Made by a program: the position numbers and the translations under genes
Shown here: positions 45,853-55,949 of the stretch, piece by piece
How the letters are laid out: each line of letters starts with the position of its first letter
Position numbering within the stretch: the stretch's first letter is position 1
NCBI GenBank assembly: GCA_036417435.1
Contig: CM070903.1
Span: 55,218,001-55,282,000, forward strand
Direction of reading: 5' to 3'
DNA: 64,000 nt
DNA from: Inia geoffrensis
Taxonomy: Eukaryota; Chordata; Mammalia; Artiodactyla; Iniidae
The notes under the pieces: model-generated
What the model saw: the letters and a program-made list of their open reading frames with translations, nothing else
Databases searched by the model: none
What the model was told of the DNA's origin: nothing

Positions 45853-46585
45853 AAACAAATACAAATCCATTTCCCCCTAAATGTGATTACATTTTATCTA
45901 CTTGATAGTGTGACAGGATCCCTTATTGAAATATTAATTTGTGTTTTGGCCTGTGCATTTTTCTTTGCCCTCAATCCCAGATGTTAGTCTCAAGATTTTG
46001 AATTTCCTTTCTTCAGAGGTATTTACATGACCAAGTAGAAACTGCATGAACCATATCCTCCTTCCAACTTGGATAAAATTCTAAACTCACTGAGGAGCTT
46101 ATGCAAGGTTTCCTAGAGATGGGCAGGAGAGAGGGAGGGTCCTTTTAAAGTAACAAGAGGGAAAAAGGAGGGCTGTTCTCAAACCTGGGAGAAGTCAAGG
46201 GTAGAGAGGGAACAGGACTCTGGGGCAAGTGGCCCTTGGATTGGGGTACCTGGCAGGGCTGGGTCCCAGGCCCAGACATAACTTGTCTCACCCAAACTTG
46301 CCTTGTCTCGGCAGTGTCATCGAATTATCCATCCAAACCCCTGAGACAAAACGTCCTCATGGGCTGGCACAGGTTCCAGTGGAAACCAGGGTTGACTGTA
46401 GGATCAACAGAATAGCTTCCCAGGAACTTTGTGATATCAAGAGAACCCGGCAATTTTGCATGAACCCTCGCAGGCATGGGGAGTCCCAGTAAGCACATAC
46501 TACAACTATCAACAGCCTGGAGGCCAATGATGCAGGCGCAGGTTTAAACTGGTTTATCGGACAAAAAGAAATTCAATCTTTTTTA
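45853..46585. other. Intergenic DNA
   Basis: 46100-46560 is more GC-rich than its surroundings and holds an 87-codon frame (46229-46492) with no motif that I recognise, no clear splice sites and no counterpart family. Possibly an old LTR. Confidence 0.35.
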
Positions 46586-46602
46586 TTAAGAATATTCATG
46601 TT

Positions 46603-46805
46603 GGGCTTCCCTGGTGGCGCAGTGATTGAGAGTCCGCCTGCCGATGCAGGGGACACGGGTCTGTGCCCCGGTCCGGGAAGATCCCACATGCCGCGGATCG
46701 GCTGGGCCCATGAGCCATGGCCGCTGAGCCTGCGCGTCCGGAGCCTGTGCTCTGCAACGGGAGAGGCCACAACAGTGACAGGCCCGCGTACCGCAAAAAA
46801 AAAAA
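46603..46805 (+). mobile_element. CHR-class SINE, full-length, young
   Basis: Starts gggcttccctggtggcgca. Perfect 15-bp TSD aagaatattcatgtt (46588-46602 and 46806-46820). B-box-like motif has changed to GGTCTGTGCC. Confidence 0.95.
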
Positions 46806-46959
46806 AAGAATATTCATGTTCACTACACTAGTACTCCAACCATATAGATTGCAATTATTTTCTAAGTATCACGTCATATACAATATTACTAATCAATTTT
46901 TTAAGGAAGTCTGTTACCTCCCACAATGGAGTAGTATTGCTCTATTTTAAACCTTGAAG

Positions 46960-47095
46960 GGACCTTGTAGATCTAGCCTATCCCCGTCATTTTACAGATT
47001 AAAAACTTGAACCTGCAGAAGGTTAGGTGAATCCCTCAGAGTCACAGGTTTGAACTCGAGCTAGAATCAAGTATCCTCACTCCTAGGCAGTGCTC
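46960..47095 (+). mobile_element. MIR-like fragment
   Basis: 'cattttacagattaaaaact' and 'cctcagagtcacaggtttga' in MIR order, decayed. Confidence 0.45.
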
Positions 47096-48160
47096 CTGTA
47101 CTTTCTCAGAGTAGGATTTGCAGTCACTACATTAAAGTGCTCATAGATTGATGAGTTATCAAGTCCTGCCAGGCAGCCTTGTAGTTGTCTACTCTATCCA
47201 CAGAGATCTTGAGCTGGATAATCATCACAGGTTTTCTTGTGATAAAACTAGGCTTTAGTGCAACTCACTTGAGAACAGTGGGTTTTCAAGTTTGTACAGA
47301 TCACCAAAAAAGTCATTGCAACCCAAGTCACACACTTACCATGGCCCTTCTCCCAAGAACAGCCATGAGCAACTGTCATCATTATTGGATATAGTATAAG
47401 AAAAGCACATTCTTCCCTCATTTGTTTCTTTTAGTGTTCCTACAGTGATTTTTGAAAGACATACTTTGACCTACATTTCTACTACTTCTATAACATAACG
47501 ATGATGTAATTCAGAAGTGAAGGACCAGCAGAGATAACAACAAAAGATGCAAAATCAGAAATACTGTGAAATAAAAGAAATGACATATTGTGCAAGGGTT
47601 ACTGGTACATAAGGATATGTAAAAATGTGAAAGATTATAATGAAGTAGATGCTTTTGCTAGTTGTCCATGGGTTAGAAATACCAGTATGGAGTGATGTAA
47701 GTGTGCATGGTTTATCTCGACACGTGTAGAACTGTGCTGCTTTTCATTGTCATCTTTTGCATGCTGGTTAAACATTTGTTACGCATTTTATCACCATTGA
47801 AGCACTTTTCATACTCACTAACTTAAAAGCAATTTAAGCAATTTTAAATTCCCACTGTGGGAAAATAAAACTGCCATTAGAGGAAAACACATTTATGTTG
47901 ATTTATTCCTATCAATACATTTTAATTCAAAATATATTTTTCTGATTACACCTTTGTTCAATAATTGCAACTACGCAGTATGGTTTTGTTGAAGGAATCA
48001 AATGTAATGTTTATCTTGTAACCTCAGTAGATTTTGTATCTGTTGTGAGAGTGTTTTTTCTCATTATAGAAATGTAAATATGTTAACAGTTCCCTCTGAC
48101 AAACAGATTATTTTGTGATATTACCAGATCACAAATGTTGAAGTTAAAGTTCAGAAATAG
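47096..48160. other. Repeat-poor interval
   Basis: About 1.06 kb in which no transposon, RNA or exon is recognised. AT-rich, few low-complexity runs. Confidence 0.4.
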
Positions 48161-48164
48161 GGAT

Positions 48165-48516
48165 GTCAGGGACAAATTAGGGGTATGGTTTTAACAGATT
48201 TAAAAATACTGAGGGAGATGCAAGAGGAAGGGGATATAGGGATACATGCATACATATAGCTGATTCACTTTGTTATACAGCAGAAACTAACACACCATTG
48301 TAAAGCAATTATACTCCAATAAAGATGTTAAAAAAAATACTATATGTAACATAGGTAAGCAACAAGGATTTACTGTATAGCACAAGGAACTACACCCATT
48401 ATCTTTTAATAGCTTATACGGAATACAATCTGCAAAAATACTGAATCACTATGCTGTACGCCTGAAACTAACACAATATTGTAAATCAACTATACTTCAA
48501 TTAAAATAATAAAATA
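48165..48516 (+). mobile_element. 5'-truncated L1 3' end, interrupted by a second L1
   Basis: Left part ('gggacaaattaggggtatgg') and right part ('ctatatgtaacataggtaag', 'ctgtatagcacaaggaacta', 'cctgaaactaacacaatatt') join into one L1 3' UTR of the type at 12221 and 15078. A younger L1 fragment (48211-48332) splits it. Confidence 0.85.
48211..48332 (+). mobile_element. 5'-truncated L1 3' end inside an L1
   Basis: About 122 bp: 'gggatatagggatacatgca', 'cagcagaaactaacacacca', 'ccaataaagatgtta' and A's. TSD aaaaatact (48202-48210 and 48333-48341). A different 3' UTR subtype from the host L1. Confidence 0.85.
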
Positions 48517-48769
48517 AACGACTTTTTACCTTAAAAAAAGGAATAGAGGCCAGTGGCCAACCAGCAACCCTGGCAAGAACTCATAGGGTCGAAGACCTCT
48601 GAGGAGTTTTCTCAGCTCAGTATCAGGTCCTGAGTGTTGTGGAACCAGAAACTTGATATTGTCAATGGACCCAGACTTGACCAATTAAAGTAATCCATAT
48701 TTCATAAATTATCAAGGGACTGATCTATAGACCCAGATGCAGATTTACTCCTTTATAATGGTAGGAAGC

Positions 48770-48960
48770 ACTTGGGATAGGAAGTCAGCAGAACTGCATT
48801 CTGACCCAGGCTCACCACTACTACCTGTGAGGGCAAGTTACTGAATTTCTCTGAGACTCAGTGCATGCATCTGTAAAATGCAACTGTCATGAGGAACAGA
48901 AGAAATGTATAAAGTACCTAACACAATGCCCAGTACTCAGTGAATGGTGGTTATTATGAG
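48770..48960 (-). mobile_element. MIR SINE, reversed
   Basis: 'cattctgacccaggctcac', 'gagggcaagttactgaattt', 'ctgtaaaatgcaactgtcat', 'aacacaatgcccagtactca' in reversed MIR order. Confidence 0.75.
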
Positions 48961-49103
48961 GAGCATGATAGTGGTGATGACAAAAAGGGGGAAGAGGAGG
49001 AGAGGAGGCTGCAGGAACCACAAGGATTAGAAGACTTGTGCTGGTTGATCAAAGACAGTCAAGAGAGAATTAGAAGGCACTTGCTTAGTAGAGAATCAGA
49101 GCA

Positions 49104-49310
49104 GGGCTTCCCTGGTGGCGCAGTGGTTGAGCAAGGGACACAGGTTTGTGCCCCGGTCCAGGAAGATCCCACATGCCGTGGAGCAGCTGGGCCCGTGCGC
49201 CATGGCCACTGAGCCTGCGCGTCCGGAGCCTGTGCTCTGCAACGGGAGAGGCCACAACAGTGAGAGGCCCGCATACCACAAAAAAAAAAAAAAAAAAAAA
49301 AAAAGAGAGA
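49104..49310 (+). mobile_element. CHR-class SINE with an internal deletion
   Basis: Starts gggcttccctggtggcgca; after gcagtggttgag about 17 bp of consensus (cgcctgccgat region) is missing, shortening the A-to-B-box spacing. Perfect 13-bp TSD gagaatcagagca (49091-49103 and 49311-49323). Tail extended by GAGAGA. Confidence 0.94.
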
Positions 49311-49399
49311 GAGAATCAGAGCAAAGTGTATTGAGTTGAACATTATAGAAGCTTGGGCCTTCAAGCCATGAGGATCTGGTAGACCCACCTCGACTCTAG

Positions 49400-49495
49400 G
49401 GATACGCCTGTCTGGCAGGCAGGATAAGTTGTTTCTATTCCAGAACCTAGAACAGTGCCTAGCAAATGGTACTTAATAAATAGTTAATGGATAAA
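49400..49495 (+). mobile_element. L2 3' end fragment
   Basis: 'ctagaacagtgcctagcaaa' and 'tacttaataaatagttaatg' are L2-like 3' text. Confidence 0.5.
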
Positions 49496-49499
49496 CATG

Positions 49500-50230
49500 T
49501 GGAGTACCCCAACCTGGGAGATAGTAATAATTTCTTTATCTTTGGTTCACCTATTTCTGGACTCAGTAGATGTATTACTCACTCCAATTTCTTCCCAATC
49601 CCCACACTATATGACCACAGAATTTCTTCGTAACATAGTCAAGTGATTCAGAGACTTCTCTGTTATATCATTACATTTAGACATTGATTAAACTCAAATC
49701 ACTTTGTCATTCACTGCAATCATATTGCAAAATTCTGTGAGTTTTTCTTTATAACCTAACAAGTGCTTATGGTAGAGACTGACTAAATGCTCCTAAAACT
49801 CATGTCTTCTTTTTCCTGGGCACACAGCTAGATTACATTCTCATGACCACGACTGAGCTCTAACCATTGGAACACGTGACAAGTAATGTACATTTCTTCC
49901 TTGCCCAGACCATAGAATCTTCCTGTTTGCAATTCAGCTCTCTATCTTCCTTTGTCCAGATGCTGTAGAGAACCCAGTAGACCTAGGAGATGGCAGGATC
50001 AATGAAAGGAAAAGCCTGGGTCTCTAAATAATCACATGGGCCAGAGTCTGCCTCTCTTTCATTGGATTGCGATCTAAATGAGAAACATATCTTTACTGTG
50101 TCAAGTCACTGAGATGTGGGGGTTATTTTTATAGCAGGTAGCTTGTCCTGACTAATTTAGAACAGTAATCATGTCACTTAACTGATTTTTATTTTAAATA
50201 TACATATATTTCTTGAGAATATTAAAAAAG
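49500..50230. other. Intergenic DNA, possibly old LTR in part
   Basis: 49770-50155 includes 'tactgtgtcaagtcactgag' then 'gtgggggttatttttatagc', similar to the end of a mammalian LTR or MER repeat that I cannot name. A similar final phrase ('gaactctgactaacac') occurs near 52110. Confidence 0.35.
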
Positions 50231-50237
50231 ATATATA

Positions 50238-50271
50238 TTGGTCTTACGAACTAACTTTTTGGCCAACCCAA
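50238..50271. mobile_element. 34-bp mariner remnant (terminal inverted repeat)
   Basis: Read inward from the right, TTGGGTTGGCCAAAAAGTTA is the mariner terminal repeat, nearly identical to the ends of the copy at 24883-26381. The left edge starts TTGG next to TA (50236-50237), and TA follows at 50272-50273. All internal sequence is gone. Confidence 0.8.
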
Positions 50272-50369
50272 TACATATCTTGAGAACTTGGAACAATTCA
50301 TTTTTTTCCTGTATTTCATATTTACATGGTTACCCAAGCAGGGCCTCTCAGTCCTTCCTTTCATGTCCT

Positions 50370-50725
50370 CTTAGTCACCTATATCACACCAAATCAATCA
50401 ATCAGCAATCAATTCTGCCACTAAACATCCATTTCTCTTCATCCCCGCTATCTATACCTTGCTTATTAGATCCCTGATTTTCCCACCTGGATCGCTGAAA
50501 TAGCCTCTTATATTTTCTAATTGCCCTCAGTCTCTCATTCCTTTGATTTATCAGCCAGCCTCTGCCAGAGTGGTCTTTCTGACATGAAAATCTGATTTTG
50601 TCATTTCTTTGCTCAAAATTCAGTAACTCTGCATCACCTCCTGACTAATATCAAAAGAAATTAGCCATCTTTTAGAGCCTCTTTGCTATGTCTTCCTTAT
50701 CACACGCCTTAAACTATTAAAGCTC
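50370..50725 (+). mobile_element. L2 LINE fragment
   Basis: 'agagtggtctttctgacatg', 'ctgattttgtcatttctttg' and 'agtaactctgcatcacctcc' follow the L2 3' region. Confidence 0.55.
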
Positions 50726-51330
50726 AATGGTTCCCAAGTGTGAGTCTAAAATACCTGGTTTCCTAGGCATTACTGAAAAGAGTTCTGGAATTCAGAAGAG
50801 GTCCACACATTATTTGCTGACTAAACAAATGATATAGCTTAAATATATGTGCGTTACTACTGAGTTAACATATATAATGCATGCAACTTATGTGAGTTAC
50901 TTTTACCACCATCATTTTCCAAATGTATTTATTTGCTATTGTGATTAATAAAATGAAATTCCTTTTGAATGAAACTATTTGTTAATGTATTTCTAAGTTG
51001 TAGGATATTAAATAAAACTACTGTCACATGCATCGGGGGCTCAATGTTTTGATGTTAAAAAGGGATCCACCCTTGACTATTTGGGAACTACTGCTGTAGC
51101 CAATCCAAACTATTTGCATTTTCTTGAATGGACAGTGACATTGATTCTGTACATGTGATGGATTCTGTGGTTTGGCTTGATCAACCTCTATCCCACCGTA
51201 CTTCTCTGGTGCCTTCCTGTGCTGCAGAGACTAGAAAGCTAATGGCTTTCTTTCTCAAATTCTTTTGCAGCAAAAGCTCTGAATGCACAAAATAGATGCA
51301 CTCGTGTGAGATTTAGAAATTTAAAAAAAC
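50726..51330. other. Intergenic DNA with hAT-like scraps
   Basis: 'caatggttcccaagtgtgag' (50731) and 'tttgggaactactg' (51080) look like the two ends of a decayed hAT element about 360 bp apart. No gene. Confidence 0.35.
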
Positions 51331-51339
51331 AGAGCTGAT

Positions 51340-51542
51340 GGGCTTCCCTGGTGGCGCAGTGGTTGAGAGTCCGCCTGCCGATGCAGGGGACGCGGGTTCG
51401 TGCCCTGGTCCGGGAAGATCCCACGTGCCACGGAGCGGGTATGGGCCCGTTGAGCCATGGCCGGTGAGCCTGTGCTCCGCAATGGGAGAGGCCACAACGG
51501 TGAGAGGCCCGCGTACCGCAAAAAAAAAAACAAAAAACCCAC
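51340..51542 (+). mobile_element. CHR-class SINE with a 15-bp unit deleted
   Basis: Starts gggcttccctggtggcgca. TSD aaaaaacagagctga ending 51338, and 51543-51557. One of two 15-bp gagcctg-starting units is missing near the 3' end; gagcctgtgctccgc at 51466-51480 remains alone. Confidence 0.94.
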
Positions 51543-51694
51543 AAAAAACAGAGCTGAGGCCATCTTCCTGCTCTCCTGGCTGTTTCTCTACTGGCAAGCA
51601 ATTTTGCAGAGATCCTTTTCTCTAGCAGAGTCCAGTGGCACCAGGATCAGGGCTGCCTTCCTGATTCCTCATTAGAGGATGGTAACGTGTTTTT

Positions 51695-51920
51695 TTTGTT
51701 TTTTTTTTTTGTTTTGTTTTGTTTTTTTGCGGTATGCGGGTCTCTCACTGTTGTGGCCTCTCCCGCCGCGGAGCACAGGCTCCGGAAGCGCAGGCTCAGC
51801 GGCCATGGCTCACGGGCCCAGCCGCTCCGCGGCATGTGGGATCTTCCCGGACCGGGACACGAACCCGTGTCCCCTGCATCGGCAGGTGGACTCCCAACCA
51901 CTGCGCCACCAGGGAAGCCC
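51695..51920 (-). mobile_element. CHR-class SINE, full-length, young
   Basis: Reversed copy with a T tail interrupted by G's, ending ccaccagggaagccc. TSD ggtaacgtgttttt (from 51681) versus ggtaacatgttttt (51921-51934), 13/14. Tail to tail with the SINE at 51340. Confidence 0.95.
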
Positions 51921-51934
51921 GGTAACATGTTTTT

Positions 51935-52340
51935 GGTCTGAATAATTCCAGTGATGGCCTCAGCGGGACAGTACTATAGTCTTTCGGGAATCATTCCTGG
52001 TAGGCCAGCCTACAGCCCATTCTTCTGGCCCTTCCATGATTTTATCCTAATCACCCATGGATTTTCACCTTCTTAAAATGACTATATTGGTTTCTGTTTC
52101 CTGCACTGAACTCTGACTAACACAAGTCTCAGAAAATACTGCTCTGTCTAACGTGGGATGCATGTCCCCTCTCAACTCCTCATCCTCTTGTTCTCAGTTC
52201 AAGTGTCTTCTTTTCTAGGAAGCATTCACCAACCCCTGCAGCTGAGTCAAATACCTTCTTTTCTGTCCCAGTCATAACCCTAGGATGGCACTTCTCACTA
52301 TTGTATAATAATGGTCTATATTTGTTCATTACGTGTCTAT
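51935..52340. other. Intergenic DNA with possible L2 and LTR pieces
   Basis: 51990-52130 looks like an old LTR end; 52190-52330 ('tcaagtgtcttcttttctag', 'aagcattcaccaacccct') like L2. Neither is secure. Confidence 0.35.
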
Positions 52341-52352
52341 AAAAATTGACCA

Positions 52353-52686
52353 ACAGGACTTCCCCGGTGGAGCAGTGGTTAAGAATCCGCCTGCCAATGA
52401 AGGGGACATGGGTTCGATCCCTGGTCCGAGAAGATCCCACATGCCGCGGAGCAACTAAGCCCGTGCACCACAGCTGCTGAGAGCCCGTGAGCCACAACTA
52501 CTGAGCCCATGTGCCACAACTACTGAAGCCCACTCACCTAGAGCCTGTGCTCTGCAACAAGAGGAGCCACCACAATGAGAAGCCCATGCACCGCAACGAG
52601 AAGTAGCCCCCGCTCGCCTCAACTAGAGAAAGCCTGCATGCAGCAATGAAGACGCAACGCAGCCAAAAATAAATAATATAAAAAAA
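52353..52686 (+). mobile_element. CHR-class SINE, long form
   Basis: Starts ggacttccccggtggagcag; carries repeated 'gccacaactactgagccca'-like units. TSD aaaaattgacca (52341-52352 and 52687-52698), exact. Confidence 0.93.
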
Positions 52687-53085
52687 AAAAATTGACCAGT
52701 AAAGCTACTTTTTGTTAGTTGCTTATTCCCAGGTAGGTGCACTGTAAGGGCTCATGAAGTGAATGAATGAAGAAATAGGAATTTCCATGAATAACAATTA
52801 ACAACCCCATAAAGAAGGAAATGCAGTACCATGGGAGAAGACGTGTAGTCTTTCTTGCAAAATGGTACCATGTGTAATTATATGTAAAATCAGGCAGGCC
52901 TGCAATGCCATAAGTCTATATATGTTCTCGTTAGACCCCTAACAAAGACAGCCATATGGGCTAGACCAGGGATTGGCCATTTTTCTCTGTAAAGGGTCAG
53001 ACAATAAATATTTTAGGTGTTGTGGGCTATATGATCTTTGTCACAACTACTCAACACTGCCATTTTCAAGAGAAAACAGCCATAT

Positions 53086-53421
53086 TGCTGGTTCGAAAAC
53101 TGACCCCAGACACTGAGGGCACAGAGAGACTGAAGAAAGAAGTAAGCCACTCCATACTGGTAGGTGGCACGTTTAATAAGCAACGGAACTTACACACGTC
53201 TCCACACCCTCCCACCAGAATCTTAAAAGTTTATACAGAGGCCTTACCAGGTTCAGTCACGTGTTCAGTGGCGATGGTCTCAACAACACCTTGCTCTCAG
53301 GCTGCGTCCCTGGAACACCTCCCACTGAGGGAACAGTGGGCAGAGGTACCTTCCAAGACAGGGGAGCATGTGAGGCATCTCTGAGTGTGCAGTTGTGCCC
53401 TCTTGAAGACCTCGTCCAACA

Positions 53422-53460
<39 letters not shown>

Positions 53461-53472
53461 ATATATAAAACA
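53086..53472 (-). mobile_element. Unclassified LTR-like insertion in the hAT element
   Basis: About 387 bp of unrelated sequence. It starts TG and ends CA. On the minus strand a TATAAA (53230-53235) is followed 59 bp later by ATTAAA (53171-53176), as in a compact LTR promoter and polyadenylation site. A clear TSD is missing, and the (AC)n run lies at its minus-strand 5' side. No coding sequence. Confidence 0.4.
53423..53458. repeat. (AC)n microsatellite
   Basis: About 18 uninterrupted AC units, followed by GTATATATA. Confidence 0.95.
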
Positions 53473-53699
53473 GATAATATATAAATAATAGGAATGGTTG
53501 TGGTCCAGTAAATCTTTATTTACGAACACTGAAATGTGAATTTCATATAATTTTCATGTCACAAAATATTATTCTTTTGATTTTTTTCAACCATTAAAAA
53601 AATATACAAACCGTACAAAAATAGGTCAGGAGGTGGCGGGTAGTAAGGGGAAGCATATATGGCCTGTGGGGAGTACTTTGCCAGTCCCTGATTTAGGAC

Positions 53700-55040
53700 A
53701 TTAAGGAAAGGACTGGCTTTACAGTTTGGAGTGACTTCGGTTTTTTTTAGTGGACCTTTGTATGCATTTCAATTTATTCCCATGTAGAATGAAGATTATA
53801 TCACTTACGTAATAACATATTACTAATATAATTAACTGTGATATTAAAATAATAATTGCTAAAATGTTTTGAGACCTTGAGGACAGGACTTTGTCACTTG
53901 TAGGTCTTCTTAAGCTCCTAAGTACTGGATTAATTTAAGTGTTTGATAGATAACATCGAATAGGAAGGCCTTGATGTTCTATGTATTTGGCAAAACTGCT
54001 GGTGAGCAGTATGTGGTAAGAATATTCTCCCCTTCATTTATCGCATGAAAGGTAAAGAGGCACAAATAATATGTGGAAGATTACCACCCTACTTTTGTTC
54101 CCATCCAGAAATGGACAAATCACCTTAATTGCAGTTTTCAATAAAGCAGATGTCAAGAGTTTTTAAGCCCACACATTATACCTGCTTTAGTTTCTAGGAG
54201 AAAATTTTTCTTGGAGTTTTTCAAAGACTCGTGTAACTAGAGAGGTGGAAGGGACACCTCCTTCTACCCACAACTCACAGGTGAGACTGTCTTGGACGTA
54301 GACTGTTAAATGGTAGTTGGTGGCAGGACTAGGGCAGACACTGGTCTCTGATTCCCACTCCAGTGCTCTTTCTACTTTACCAGGCTTTAGAAAAAAATAA
54401 TCTGCTTTGTTCTAATAAAAATTATCTAAGGTTAAGTCCAATCATGCGTTGATAACTAAATCACGTGTTTCCCTGAGTTGCAAAGGATTTCTTTTATATC
54501 AAACACAGAGATATAGTATAAGAAGCCCTAATTTCTTATTTCTTATTGATGTCGCTAACCATTCCGCAAGGTCCTGAGATGTGAAACAAAGGAGAGGGAG
54601 GGATGAAGATTCAATGGCCTTAGTAGAGACTAGAGGTGAGTGAGGTCAGAAAGAGATACGCAGAAAAACAGTTCTTGCCACCTAATGGACAAGCATCACT
54701 AAGCTGTCTTCTGCTGCTTTCCTGTTGCATTTGAGAAATTAAGGAATAACATCCTACTTCTTTTACGCATTCCAGCCTCTCATTTTTGCCTAAAATTGCC
54801 CAAGTATAGTGAGCTCTGCACAACTTCCCCCCAAAAAAGCCCCCAAACAACAACAAAAACCACTCAGTTCCCACACCCTCTGTGTTTAAACAACTCAGGG
54901 AGACCTATCTTGATCATCTTATTTAAGACCACCTCTACCTCTACACCCAGTCTCCATTCCCCTGATCTCTCTTGTTTCCATAACACTCATCTCACTTAGT
55001 ATACAACATAATTAACTCATTTATTACGTTTATTGGCTAT
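53700..55040. other. Intergenic DNA
   Basis: Mostly unassigned. 54235-54385 may be a decayed MIR-like piece ('cactccagtgctctttctac'). No gene. Confidence 0.4.
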
Positions 55041-55165
55041 TACATTTCTCCCTGCAGCTAGAATGTAAGCTCCCTGATGGCAAGGATTTCTGTTTAGTTC
55101 TCTGATTGTTTACCTCGAACGGTACCTTGCACATAATAGGTGCTCAGGAAATATTTGTTGAATTA
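55041..55165 (+). mobile_element. L2 3' end
   Basis: 'gctagaatgtaagctccctg', 'ggcaaggatttctgtttagt', 'aggtgctcaggaaatatttg' then ttgaatta is a clear L2 3' terminus. Confidence 0.75.
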
Positions 55166-55294
55166 AAAAACGAAAATGAGAAAATGAAGAATAGGAAATT
55201 AAGGCCCATCTTGACATATTACACGGTTATATTTGAAAAAGACTTGGACAAGATGCAAAGAAAAGATGGGGACAATAGAACCATATGAAGACAA

Positions 55295-55510
55295 AGGAAA
55301 AGAACACTTATTGAACACTACGACATGCCAGGGACAACACAAAGAGCTTTATGTCCATTACCTTATTATCATAGCTATTATTCTGTTCCTTCCGTTGATG
55401 AAACTGAGGCTAGGTAACTTGTTCAAGTTCATACAACTGGTAAGGGGTGGAGCCAGGGCTCAATATCCACACCTGACTGCAAAGCCCATGTGTGTCCGCA
55501 CTGCTTCGTA
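55295..55510 (+). mobile_element. MIR SINE
   Basis: 'acttattgaacactacgaca', 'gatgaaactgaggctaggta', 'gtggagccagggctcaatat' in MIR order. Confidence 0.75.
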
Positions 55511-55713
55511 GCAGACTATGTAATGCCACCCCTGTGAACCAGAGTGCTGGTGGAGCCAGCTCAGCATACAGGCCTGATTTTATTAAACTGGCTAAATGGA
55601 CAGGTTTCTTTTGTGGGACACTAGCAGATTCATGCTGAACAGGTTTTGCTTTCCAAATTTACCACATAACAAATCTCCTAAAAAACATTCTTGATCAAAA
55701 GTAAATTGGGGGA

Positions 55714-55930
55714 GGGCTTCCCTGGTGGCGCAGTGGTTGAGGGCCCGCCTGCCGATGCAGGGGACACGGGTTCGTGCCCCGGTCCGGGAAGATCCCACAT
55801 GCCGCGGAGCGGCTGGGCCCGTGAGCCATGGCCGCTGAGCCTGCGCGTCCAGAGCCTGCGTGTCCGGAGCCTGTGCTCCGCGACGGGAGAGGCCACAACA
55901 GTGAGAGGCCCGCGTACCGCAAAAAAAAAA
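55714..55930 (+). mobile_element. CHR-class SINE with a 15-bp unit gained, young
   Basis: Perfect 16-bp TSD aaagtaaattggggga (55698-55713 and 55931-55946). Three 15-bp gagcctg-starting units at 55837-55851, 55852-55866 and 55867-55881 instead of the usual two. Confidence 0.95.
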
Positions 55931-55949
55931 AAAGTAAATTGGGGGAAAA

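Larger units (their letters stand above)
52967..53690. mobile_element. hAT-Charlie non-autonomous element, split by an insertion
   Basis: Left end CAGGGATTGGCCATTTTTCT and right end ...TTTGCCAGTCCCTG form inverted repeats. Flanking parts ('gtaaagggtcagacaataaa', 'atttaggtgttgtgggcta' style; then 'ccagtaaatctttatttacg') are a common mammalian MER element. 53086-53472 does not belong to it. Confidence 0.75.

Noticed and set aside
46229..46492. 87-codon frame in GC-richer DNA as a possible exon
   Set aside because: No recognised domain, no convincing acceptor or donor at the right places. Left as intergenic.
53423..53458. CRISPR-like or other short-spaced repeat
   Set aside because: Plain AC microsatellite without spacers; mammalian genome.
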